Source: Eggerthella sp. CAG:209
GTDB lineage: Bacteria > Actinomycetota > Coriobacteriia > Coriobacteriales > Eggerthellaceae
DNA: 6,117 nt
Assembly (NCBI GenBank): GCA_000436075.1
Contig: FR884607.1
Span: 2,886-9,002 of the forward strand
Direction: 5' to 3'
This document shows, in pieces, positions 1 to 5,596 of the stretch. Both the position numbers and the translations under genes were made by a program. Under the pieces are notes generated by a model, which had not been told where the DNA came from, did no database searches, and saw only the letters and a program-made list of their open reading frames with translations. The stretch's first letter is position 1. Each line of letters opens with the position of its first letter.

Positions 1-812
1 ACCAGAATGGCAAGGAGGTACGGGTCGCTCACGAACAGACCGAAAACAAAGTACACGCCTGCCGGAACCACGATAAGGCGAATAAGCGTAGTAAGATAGC
101 TCCAGCCGTCGAACAGCATTTCGCGCACAGGCATCTTCGCCAAGGTTGAGCCGATGATAAGCATTGCGGCAGGAACCGTCATTCCACCCAAAATGCTGCA
201 CGTTTGCCCAATGGGGCCGTTGTCGGTTATATGCAGCAACGCCAAGGCCATCGCAGCATACGAGGCCAGCATCACCGGTTTGGTTAGAGTGTGGCCCAGC
301 GCTTTCAGCTGCATTTTCACACTGCGCTTTTCCCTCGTTTGCTCGTCGTCGCCCGCAACGAAGAATACGCCGAGCGAAAACAGCACCACATTGAAAACGA
401 TATTGAACACCGCTGCATACAGCACAGCGTTGTCATCGAATATGGCAGCAAGCACCGCGAAGCCCAAAAAGCCCACGTTTCCGAACATCATCATGAAGGC
501 GTGTGCTCCACGTGCTGGACGGTTGAGCTTGCGATACACCATATGGGCAACTGCGTACGAAAAAACTGAAGCAAACAAGAAATACAAAGCCGCATAACCA
601 AACATGGTAAGGATAACCTCGTCGGGTGGCAGCTGGCTGTCGGAGAGCACCGAGTTCAAAATGGTCGCGGGAAGGGTGATAGACATTACCAGCTTGGAAA
701 GATTCCCATCGAAAAGATCGTCGGTCATGCGCTTTTTCCTTGCGATGAAACCGCACAACATGATCGCGAACAACATCAGCATCTGGGTGAACGTGTGCTG
801 AAAAACCTCCAT
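1..812 (-). CDS. AEC (auxin efflux carrier) family transporter, 3' end cut by the window
   Basis: An open frame from the ATG at 812 runs without a stop to the left edge, giving 270 whole codons. The protein is strongly hydrophobic with short polar loops. AEC-like signatures are visible: a second helix with LPATILNSV (about 47-55), GNVGFLGFAVL (111-121), a Lys/Glu-rich central loop (155-172), KPVMLASYAAMALALL (178-193), then TVPAAMLIIGSTLA (212-225) and RLIVVP (245-250). The family consists of inner-membrane secondary transporters related to auxin efflux carriers and malate permeases. The substrate cannot be told from sequence. Family members are usually about 300-320 residues, so about 40 residues are missing beyond position 1. 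The start is supported by an AAGGA about 9 bases upstream. A longer overlapping frame starting at 855 is a shadow. It lies downstream of groEL but is separated by a strong terminator and 532 bp, so it is probably transcribed separately. I saw no convincing promoter. Confidence 0.88.
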   Translation of the reverse strand, partial: MEVFQHTFTQMLMLFAIMLCGFIARKKRMTDDLFDGNLSKLVMSITLPATILNSVLSDSQLPPDEVILTMFGYAALYFLFASVFSYAVAHMVYRKLNRPARGAHAFMMMFGNVGFLGFAVLAAIFDDNAVLYAAVFNIVFNVVLFSLGVFFVAGDDEQTREKRSVKMQLKALGHTLTKPVMLASYAAMALALLHITDNGPIGQTCSILGGMTVPAAMLIIGSTLAKMPVREMLFDGWSYLTTLIRLIVVPAGVYFVFGLFVSDPYLLAIL

Positions 813-1020
813 GGGAGTAATTCCTTCTTCCTGCGCATGCCTGATTGATATGCAAAATAACTAACGAATATGCTCAATAGGCCAAAGGCCCGCACGCGAG
901 GGTACTCCTGTCCGCTAAACGATAATGTCGCAAGGTCGATTCTTCACAAAACCATAGCAATAGAATCAAAAATCATTCACCAAAGCTATCAAACGGCCCA
1001 TAATGAAGCCCACTAGGGGT

Positions 1021-1171
1021 TCAGAGAGCAAAGCGAATCCGAGCCAACACCCCAAGGGCGTTGACCAAGCTCAAAGAGCGAAGCGAATTTGCCCCAACCC
1101 AGCCGCAGCCCCAAGAGTTCAGACAGCGAAGCTAATCCGAACCCAACACCCAAGGGGCGTTGACGAAGCCC
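1021..1171. repeat. Three degenerate tandem units of about 50 bp
   Basis: Three units start with the same 18-bp word, of the form TCARASAGCRAAGCKAAT, at 1021, 1071 and 1119 (spacing 50 and 48 bp). Units one and three continue alike through CCGA-CCAACACC and GGGCGTTGAC-AAGC. The middle unit diverges after its first 18 bp. Units one and three each contain a 19-bp hairpin (1045-1063 and 1144-1162) with arms CAACACCC and GGGCGTTG around a 3-base loop. Read on the minus strand, the arms pair fully with one G-U wobble. There are no unique spacers between identical repeats, so this is not a CRISPR array. It looks like a decayed palindromic intergenic repeat family; function unknown. Confidence 0.7.
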
Positions 1172-1196
1172 GGGGCATACGCCAGTAAATCAGCGA

Positions 1197-1293
1197 GCGG
1201 CGCCCTGGCGAGTGCAGCTGACTTGAAAGCACAAAGAATGGTCTCATGACCATGCTGAGCGCTTGAAAGTCAGCTGTGCCGCCAGGGCGCCGC
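1197..1293. repeat. 97-bp long inverted repeat (hairpin or MITE-like element)
   Basis: The arms GCGGCGCCCTGGCG (1197-1210) and its exact complement (1280-1293) pair over 14 bp. Inside them CAGCTGACTT (1215-1224) pairs exactly with 1267-1276. As plus-strand RNA, 1212-1214 can also pair with 1277-1279 through two G-U wobbles, leaving one bulged A. Further in come a tandem G-A mismatch, a 4-bp AAGC/GCTT helix (1227-1230, 1261-1264) and a terminal hairpin ATGGTC-TCAT-GACCAT (1238-1253). CAGCG occurs just outside both ends (1191-1195 and 1295-1299), which could be a 5-bp target duplication. It is either a small non-coding mobile element or a structured RNA; sequence alone does not decide. Confidence 0.8.
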
Positions 1294-1298
1294 GCAGC

Positions 1299-1338
1299 GT
1301 CATCCCATATGAGGCGAGGTCATCCCATATGAGGCGAG
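1299..1338. repeat. Perfect 20-bp direct tandem repeat, two copies
   Basis: GTCATCCCATATGAGGCGAG occurs twice with no gap (1299-1318 and 1319-1338) and no mismatch. Each copy centres on the palindrome CATATG with a partly symmetric surround (CCCATATGAG). Two centres 20 bp apart lie on the same helix face, as paired protein sites would, but a recent slippage duplication explains the pattern equally well. It lies between the long inverted repeat and the groEL terminator. Confidence 0.85.
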
Positions 1339-1344
1339 TGCACA

Positions 1345-1372
1345 AAAAAAGCACCCCGAAGGGTGCTTTTTT
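1345..1372 (-). terminator. Bidirectional intrinsic terminator of groESL
   Basis: AAAAAAGCACCC and GGGTGCTTTTTT form a 12-bp stem around the loop CGAA. On either strand the GC-rich core GCACCC/GGGTGC is followed by a run of six or more T. It begins 26 bases past the groEL stop on the minus strand. Flanking copies of GTGCAC (1338-1343 and 1375-1380) can extend the stem outward. On the plus strand it would end any transcript coming from the repeat region. Confidence 0.93.
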
Positions 1373-1397
1373 CAGTGCACGAGCGGACGTACCGAAC

Positions 1398-3032
1398 TTA
1401 CATCATACCCATGCCGCCGCCCTGGCCCGCACCAGCGAGTGCAGACAGGTCGGGACCTTCCTTGGGGATTTCGTTGATGGTTGCCTCGGTGATGAGGATC
1501 AGGCCAGCAACGGATGCTGCAGACTGCAGAGCGGTGCGCGTAACCTTTACGGGATCGGAAACGCCCATCTCAATCATGCTGCCCTCTTCGCCGTTTGCGA
1601 AGTTGTAGCCTTCGCCCTTAGCGAATGCCTTGGCCTTTTCAACGACAACGGAGCCTTCATAGCCAGCGTTGGTCGCGATAGCGCGCATAGGAGCCTCGAG
1701 CGCCTTGCGGATGATGTCGACGCCAACCTGCTCGTCTGCGTTTGCAACCTCAACTGCGTCAAGTGCGCTGATTGCGTTGATGAGAGCTACGCCGCCACCA
1801 GCAACGATACCTTCTTCAACTGCTGCGCGGGTTGCCTGCAGAGCGTCTTCGATGCGGCTCTTCTTTTCCTTAAGCTCAGACTCGGTAGCAGCGCCAACCT
1901 TAAGAACAGCAACGCCACCGGAAAGCTTGGACAGGCGCTCCTGCAGCTTTTCCTTGTCGAAGTCGGAGGTGAGGTGTTCCAGCTCGTTGCGCATCTGAGC
2001 AACACGAGCATCGATTGCTGCCTTGTCGCCAGCACCGTCAACGATAACGGTTGCGTCCTTGGAAACCTTAACGGTCTTAGCGGTACCAAGAGCGTCAACG
2101 GTAACGTCTGCAAGCGTCATGCCGAAGTCCTTGGAAACTACCTTGCCGCCCGTAACAACTGCGATGTCCTCAAGGATGCGAGCACGACGATCGCCGAAGC
2201 CGGGAGCCTTGATGGCAACTACGTTCAAGGTGCCACGCAGCTTGTTCAGCAGCAGGGTGCCCAGTGCTTCGCCCTCAACGTCTTCTGCAACGATGAGCAG
2301 CGGACGGCCTGCCTTCATGATGCCTTCCAGTAAGGGAACCATATCCTGGATGGAGGTAACCTTAAGGTCGGTGAGCAGGATGTAAGGATCGTTCAGAACG
2401 GCTTCCATGCGCTCGGAGTCGGTTGCCATGTAAGGAGAAATGTAACCGCGATCGTACTGCATGCCCTGAACAACATCGATGTCGATGCCGAAAGTCTGGC
2501 TGTCCTCAACGGAAATAGCGCCGTCTTTGCCAACTTCGTCCATTGCCTCAGCGATCTTTTCACCGATTACTGCATCGCCGGCAGAAATGGTACCAACGTT
2601 TGCGATCTGCTCCTTGGTGGAGATTTCGGTTGCATCGTTCTTAATAGCAGCAACAACGGCTTCAGTTGCCTTATCGATACCGCGGCGAATGCCAAGAGCG
2701 TCAGCACCAGCGGTTACGTTGCGCAAGCCCTCGCTTACGATTACGTCGGCAAGGAGGGTTGCGGTAGTGGTGCCGTCACCAGCAACGTCGTTGGTCTTAA
2801 CAGCAGCTTCCTTTACCAGCTGAGCGCCCATGTTTTCCACGGGATCCTCGAGCTCAACTTCGCGAGCAACAGTAACGCCGTCGTTGGTTACCAGCGGTGC
2901 GCCGAAAGAGCGCTCGAGGGCAACGTAGCGACCCTTAGGTCCAAGGGTTACCTTTACAGCGTCTGCGAGCTTCTTTACACCCTGGGCCATGCCTGCGCGG
3001 GCGTCGGCCTCAAACTTAATTTCCTTAGCCAT
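1398..3032 (-). CDS. groEL: GroEL chaperonin (Hsp60), 544 aa
   Basis: This is the 60-kDa chaperonin, which forms a double heptameric ring in the cytoplasm and folds proteins in an ATP-driven cycle with GroES. Visible landmarks are MAKEIKFEADA at the start, the nucleotide-binding LGPKGR (30-35) and GDGTTTATLL (85-94), the apical segment with DVVQGMQYDRGYISPYM (186-202), and VEEGIVAGGGVALI (405-418). The Asp at 396, in IEDALQATRAAV, matches the catalytic Asp of E. coli GroEL. The C-terminus is the usual Gly/Met-rich tail (GGGMGMM). The length is normal and there is no break. A longer frame begins at 3113, but the start at 3032 matches the conserved N-terminus and has AAGGA 9 bases upstream. It is the second gene of the operon, 93 bp after groES, and shares its CIRCE control. 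A plus-strand frame of 356 codons inside it is a shadow. Confidence 0.98.
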   Translation of the reverse strand: MAKEIKFEADARAGMAQGVKKLADAVKVTLGPKGRYVALERSFGAPLVTNDGVTVAREVELEDPVENMGAQLVKEAAVKTNDVAGDGTTTATLLADVIVSEGLRNVTAGADALGIRRGIDKATEAVVAAIKNDATEISTKEQIANVGTISAGDAVIGEKIAEAMDEVGKDGAISVEDSQTFGIDIDVVQGMQYDRGYISPYMATDSERMEAVLNDPYILLTDLKVTSIQDMVPLLEGIMKAGRPLLIVAEDVEGEALGTLLLNKLRGTLNVVAIKAPGFGDRRARILEDIAVVTGGKVVSKDFGMTLADVTVDALGTAKTVKVSKDATVIVDGAGDKAAIDARVAQMRNELEHLTSDFDKEKLQERLSKLSGGVAVLKVGAATESELKEKKSRIEDALQATRAAVEEGIVAGGGVALINAISALDAVEVANADEQVGVDIIRKALEAPMRAIATNAGYEGSVVVEKAKAFAKGEGYNFANGEEGSMIEMGVSDPVKVTRTALQSAASVAGLILITEATINEIPKEGPDLSALAGAGQGGGMGMM

Positions 3033-3067
3033 ATTGAAATTCCTTTCAAATGAAGTAGTACCGAATG

Positions 3068-3113
3068 AAGCGCAAAAAAGCGCTTGCGCTTGCCGCTCCG
3101 AGTTATGCGGCAA
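3068..3113 (-). other. Two hairpins in the groES-groEL spacer
   Basis: Read on the minus strand, TTGCCGC (3107-3113) pairs with GCGGCAA (3090-3096) around a 10-base loop, starting 12 bases past the groES stop. Directly after it, AAGCGC and GCGCTT (3080-3085, 3068-3073) pair around a loop of six T. Such structures could stabilise or mark a processing point in the mRNA, or cause partial termination before groEL. The T run lies in a loop rather than after a stem, so I do not call it a terminator. Confidence 0.5.
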
Positions 3114-3125
3114 ACCAGAACCTAC

Positions 3126-3416
3126 TTACTCTGCGTAAACAGCGTAAATGTCGTCTGCGCGAAGGATCAGAACCTTTTCGCCTTCAACGTCAACTTCGGT
3201 TCCGCCGTACTTGCCGTACAGAACATGGTCACCAGCCTTAACAGGCATGGGAAGGTGCTCGCCTTCGTTGTTGACCTTGCCTTCGCCTACAGCCAGAACA
3301 ACACCAGACTGGGGCTTTTCCTTGGACTCTGCAGCGATGTACAGGCCACCTGCGGTGGTTTCCTGAGCCTCGTCCTGCTTGACGATGATGCGATCACCGA
3401 GCGGCTTAAGATTCAT
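3126..3416 (-). CDS. groES: GroES co-chaperonin (Hsp10), 96 aa
   Basis: This is the 10-kDa heptameric lid that caps GroEL. The sequence opens with NLKPLGDRIIVKQDEAQETT, carries the mobile loop around 20-34 (GGLYIAAESKEKPQ), and ends with VDVEGEKVLILRADDIYAVYAE-type strands typical of the family. Length is normal. The binding tripeptide in the loop appears to be LYI, with Tyr in the middle; this may be normal for the lineage. The start at 3416 has AAAGGAAG about 7 bases upstream. A longer frame starts at 3473, but its ATG lies 3 bases past the CIRCE operator, has no ribosome site, and would add 19 residues foreign to the family. It is the first gene of the operon with groEL. Confidence 0.97.
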   Translation of the reverse strand: MNLKPLGDRIIVKQDEAQETTAGGLYIAAESKEKPQSGVVLAVGEGKVNNEGEHLPMPVKAGDHVLYGKYGGTEVDVEGEKVLILRADDIYAVYAE

Positions 3417-3476
3417 AGCGTGCTTCCTTTCGCCATTTAATTCGCGCTTAGTTGCAAGCGCGGTTGTTACCATGGT

Positions 3477-3503
3477 TTAGCACTCAGCATTTAGGAGTGC
3501 TAA
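3477..3503 (-). promoter_or_regulatory. CIRCE operator (HrcA site), perfect consensus
   Basis: TTAGCACTC (3477-3485), nine bases, then GAGTGCTAA (3495-3503): an 18/18 match to the CIRCE consensus with the standard spacer. CIRCE is bound by HrcA, which represses chaperone genes until heat stress. It sits just downstream of the candidate -10 element and about 60 bases before the groES start, so repressor bound here would cover the transcription start. Confidence 0.97.
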
Positions 3504-3507
3504 CGGG

Positions 3508-3540
3508 TATATATACTAGCAAGTTGACCTAAGAATGCAA
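3508..3540 (-). promoter_or_regulatory. Candidate housekeeping promoter of groESL
   Basis: On the minus strand TTGCAT (3535-3540) serves as a possible -35. The -10 is either TAGTAT (3513-3518, spacer 16) or one of the overlapping TATATA words (3508-3515, spacer 19 or more). Transcription would begin at or inside the CIRCE element, the usual arrangement for HrcA control. The exact -10 is uncertain. Confidence 0.6.
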
Positions 3541-3714
3541 CCATCCGTGAAGAAAACTTGAGTGTATGGCACTTAGATATTCAGAAAGCTCTTTCGATCG
3601 ATATATGAGCCTTTGACCTGGTGTTTCGAGAATCCTATGGGTAAATTTCAGGTAGTTTTTCACACGAAATTACAAAGGTTGTACCGTTTCGTTACCGCCT
3701 TGTTGCCAAGTTTT

Positions 3715-3741
3715 TTGGCACTCAAAGGGTCGGAGTGCTTG
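3715..3741. promoter_or_regulatory. Second, degenerate CIRCE-like element
   Basis: TTGGCACTC (3715-3723), exactly nine bases, then GAGTGCTTG (3733-3741). This matches the CIRCE consensus at 15 of 18 arm positions, and the inner 6 bp of each arm (GCACTC/GAGTGC) are perfect. It lies 211 bp upstream of the perfect CIRCE and about 300 bp before groES. Its left arm overlaps a small hairpin, TGCCAA-GTTTT-TTGGCA (3704-3720). I see no convincing promoter beside it, so its target is unclear; a second HrcA site for groESL is the simplest reading. Confidence 0.6.
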
Positions 3742-3858
3742 TGTAGAAGCCTGATGACAATGCCGGCTTCTCACGCTGCACCACGCAAAACCAGTTTCGG
3801 CAAAAGCGGGTATTGCCCCAACCGCCATCTCGCAAACGACCGAAGCAGAAGCATCTCT

Positions 3859-4806
3859 CTACAGCAGCGCTATTTCCTTCGGAAGCGGAGTGCGGGCATG
3901 TTCGCCTTCCCAAATATGGCGATCGATGAAATCAAGGATGACGTTAATCTCATCGTCCGTTTTCATTTCCGCAGCACCATGATCGGCATTCGGGAAGAGC
4001 TTGAGTTCAGCATGCCCTTCTCCGCATTTTTCGTTGATCATGCGCACCATAGAAACCGATTGCGTATAGGGGATGATGCGATCCTGCACCCCTTGGAGGA
4101 AATACGCTGGCGGGAAACCCTCATTCACGAACTTAATAGGGCTGGCAGTTGCTGCAATTTCCGGGTTGTCCATGCAGCTTACGCCCATAAGCTGGTTGTG
4201 CATCTTGCCCATGCCCTTCTCACCCGTATCGCCGCGCACAGTGTTGCCGTCAGTTGCGGCAGCCTGGTCTTCGGCGGTAGTACGGTCGCACAGATCAATC
4301 TGGTACATATCAGTAGGCGGATATACCGCTACCAAGCACTGCACGGCATCGGATTGATCGAGATTACCGTAACGGCGCCCATTCATCACAGGGAGACCGA
4401 CAAGCGCCGCTACCATGCAGGCAAGGTGCCCACCTGCGGAATTGCCCATAATGGCGATGTTTTCAGCATCCAGATTGTATTCGGCCGCATGCGCACGCAA
4501 ATAGCGAATTGCCGCGCGAACATCCTCAAGTGGTTCAGGCCAGTGAACATCGGGCACCAGGCGATATTCAACGCAGGCAACGGCATATCCCTGCGAAGGG
4601 AATTTGAATACTCCCGGCATGGTGTTTTCGCGCTTGTTGCCCGAAACCCATCCGCCGCCGTGCACGAACACGATAAGCGGAAACGGCCCCTCCCCTTCAT
4701 TCGGAAGCCAGACATCCATCACCTGACGAGGATCCTCGTCGGCATACGGAACATCCAGAAAATAACGCGCGAACTGCGTTGGATCAATTTCCCTAAAACT
4801 CCCCAT
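3859..4806 (-). CDS. Alpha/beta-hydrolase esterase/lipase (HSL / Aes-like), 315 aa
   Basis: This is a serine hydrolase likely to cleave small carboxylic esters. The oxyanion-hole motif HGGGW lies at 49-53. The nucleophile elbow GNSAGG has Ser at 123. Asp 242, in GVQDRIIPYTQS, and His 276, in NADHG, complete the triad in the right order and spacing for the family (compare acetyl esterases and BD-FAE enzymes). No signal peptide is seen, so it is probably cytoplasmic. The start at 4806 is chosen because it has AAGGGGA about 7 bases upstream. The longer frame from 4848 starts inside the stem of a terminator and its extra residues look like translated leader. It appears monocistronic, bounded upstream by that terminator. 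A 439-codon plus-strand frame (3613-4932) over it is a shadow, since only the minus strand gives family motifs. The natural substrate is unknown. Confidence 0.92.
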   Translation of the reverse strand: MGSFREIDPTQFARYFLDVPYADEDPRQVMDVWLPNEGEGPFPLIVFVHGGGWVSGNKRENTMPGVFKFPSQGYAVACVEYRLVPDVHWPEPLEDVRAAIRYLRAHAAEYNLDAENIAIMGNSAGGHLACMVAALVGLPVMNGRRYGNLDQSDAVQCLVAVYPPTDMYQIDLCDRTTAEDQAAATDGNTVRGDTGEKGMGKMHNQLMGVSCMDNPEIAATASPIKFVNEGFPPAYFLQGVQDRIIPYTQSVSMVRMINEKCGEGHAELKLFPNADHGAAEMKTDDEINVILDFIDRHIWEGEHARTPLPKEIALL

Positions 4807-4829
4807 ACCAAGTCCCCTTGCATACATGA

Positions 4830-4859
4830 AAAAAGCGAGCACCAACATGCTCGCTTTTT
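4830..4859 (-). terminator. Bidirectional intrinsic terminator after the right-hand gene pair
   Basis: AAAAAGCGAGCA and TGCTCGCTTTTT form a 12-bp stem around CCAACA, with T runs on both strands. It starts 69 bases past the stop of the 221-residue gene. It also ends only 23 bases before the esterase start, so it must lie in the 5' leader of any esterase transcript begun upstream of it. Confidence 0.9.
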
Positions 4860-4861
4860 AG

Positions 4862-4867
4862 TTTATA
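4862..4867 (-). promoter_or_regulatory. Possible -10 of the esterase gene
   Basis: TATAAA on the minus strand, immediately upstream of the terminator hairpin. A transcript from here would begin with the hairpin. No good -35 lies 16-18 bases upstream (the best is TGCCTG), so this is weak. Confidence 0.25.
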
Positions 4868-4928
4868 GCAGCCCTCTTGCAATTCAGGCATCTTACTGCC
4901 GCCAAAAGCCAGAGCCGCAAATAGGCAG

Positions 4929-5594
4929 CTAGGCCATATAGTAGCGATCCAAAAACTTCAGAAGGTCTTCGCCCTCTTCTCTTGACTCCACCATGAAAAG
5001 CCATTCCTTTTCGTCGTAGTCGAGGATATCCAATGCCCAAAGATCCTTGTTGCCCTGAGCCGTTATTGCAGCCAAAAAGCCAATCGCCAAAGGATGGAAC
5101 GAAAACAGCGTTGCAACAGAGCCAAAAAACGCGCCTTTCTTCAAAGCATCTTCACCCGCGGCTTCACCGTTCTTGAATAGAGTGCAGTTGCGCACACGAA
5201 TACGTTCCATGGGCTTAGCGAACAGGTCCGCTGTTTGGACGCGTTCGACGCCATGACGCGACAAGCGAAGGTAATGCCGGTAGCCCTCCAGGGGCTCCCC
5301 GTTGGCGCCAACCGTTATTTGCCTTACAGCGACGTAGCGCTTTTCAACGTAGAATGCGTCGATTTCGCAATCTCGGTACTGCGGCTCGGGAATGGGGCGA
5401 GGCTCTTCATGGTGATCTTCGAGGGACTTTTGCTCTCCCTCGTTGCCTTCGGAAGCCATTGCTTTTATGGCTCCATCAACGGCTCCAGCGGCAATCTTTG
5501 CAGCATTGTTCGCGATGTCGCCAACACCTTTGGCAACATCGCCAACGCCTTTAGCGACGTCGCCGACAAAAGCGAACGGATCAAAACCTGGCAT
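4929..5594 (-). CDS. Unrecognised protein with N-terminal Gly/Ala repeat helix, 221 aa
   Basis: I do not recognise this family. In order: residues 10-48 are a Gly/Ala/Val/Lys repeat with VGDVAKG twice and a third, changed copy, predicted to be an amphipathic helix. Residues 49-72 form a Glu/His/Pro-rich linker. A mixed, strand-like domain (73-140) contains FYVEKRYVAVRQITV and YRHYLRLSRHG. A hydrophobic stretch with FFGSVATLFSFHPLAIGFLA (156-175) could be one membrane segment. The end is a charged domain with LDILDYDEKEWLFMVES and a final helix LLKFLDRYYMA. The final domain has a PH/GRAM-like feel, but that is only an impression. It starts 2 bp after the stop of the upstream gene, with GGAAAG about 8 bases before the ATG, so the two are likely translationally coupled. 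Membrane association is inferred from the helix and the hydrophobic segment. Confidence 0.82.
   Translation of the reverse strand: MPGFDPFAFVGDVAKGVGDVAKGVGDIANNAAKIAAGAVDGAIKAMASEGNEGEQKSLEDHHEEPRPIPEPQYRDCEIDAFYVEKRYVAVRQITVGANGEPLEGYRHYLRLSRHGVERVQTADLFAKPMERIRVRNCTLFKNGEAAGEDALKKGAFFGSVATLFSFHPLAIGFLAAITAQGNKDLWALDILDYDEKEWLFMVESREEGEDLLKFLDRYYMA
5521..5562 (-). repeat. Two 21-bp imperfect tandem repeats coding VGDVAKG
   Basis: The units at 5521-5541 and 5542-5562 match at 17 of 21 positions. The four differences all fall at third codon positions and leave the encoded residues unchanged, so the protein repeat is exact while the DNA has drifted. Confidence 0.8.
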
Positions 5595-5596
5595 GG

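Larger units (their letters stand above)
813..1344. other. Repeat-rich intergenic region between groEL terminator and AEC gene
   Basis: This 532-bp stretch holds no credible gene. The part at 813-1019 shows nothing beyond the ribosome site of the AEC gene and a tiny inverted repeat (GGCC-AAA-GGCC, 880-890). The rest is repeat DNA, entered separately: degenerate 50-bp units at 1021-1171, a 97-bp inverted repeat at 1197-1293 and a perfect 20-bp tandem repeat at 1299-1338. A 61-codon plus-strand frame at 1003-1188 only follows the repeats, has no ribosome site that I can see, and is not called a gene. Confidence 0.7.
3504..3858. other. Intergenic region between esterase and groES
   Basis: These 355 bp hold the groESL promoter at their left end and a second CIRCE-like site in the middle. 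A weak hairpin (AGAAGCC, 3745-3751, with GGCTTCT, 3765-3771, loop 13) lies after the esterase. It has no following T run on the minus strand, so a clear terminator for the esterase is missing. I see no gene; frames here are extensions of shadows from the esterase. Confidence 0.6.

Noticed and set aside
154..855. Several overlapping frames on both strands, including 154-597 plus and 433-855 minus
   Set aside because: Shadows of the AEC transporter, whose own frame is open to the left edge and gives clear membrane-protein sequence with family motifs.
1021..1171. CRISPR-like array
   Set aside because: Repeats are imperfect, similarity continues through the whole unit, and there are no unique spacers or cas genes.
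1003..1188. 61-codon plus-strand frame with repeated QHP(K/R)GVD words
   Set aside because: The repetition follows the DNA repeat units. There is no ribosome site, the middle unit breaks the pattern, and a unit length of 50 or 48 bp does not keep a reading frame.
1263..2333. 356-codon plus-strand open frame
   Set aside because: Antisense shadow of groEL caused by its biased codon use. It also starts in the inverted repeat and crosses the terminator.
3417..3473. Longer groES start at 3473
   Set aside because: The ATG is 3 bases from the CIRCE element with no ribosome site, and the extra 19 residues do not belong to the family; the start at 3416 has a good site.
3557..3576. Possible third CIRCE (GAGTG near GGCACTT)
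   Set aside because: The arms are in the wrong order and spacing for CIRCE; only short chance matches.
3704..3720. TGCCAA-GTTTT-TTGGCA as esterase terminator
   Set aside because: The T run is in the loop, the stem is only 6 bp, and no T run follows it on the minus strand.
3613..4932. 439-codon plus-strand open frame
   Set aside because: It lies over the minus-strand esterase, whose frame gives HGGGW, GNSAGG, Asp and His in family order. The plus frame gives no recognisable motif and runs into the terminator region.
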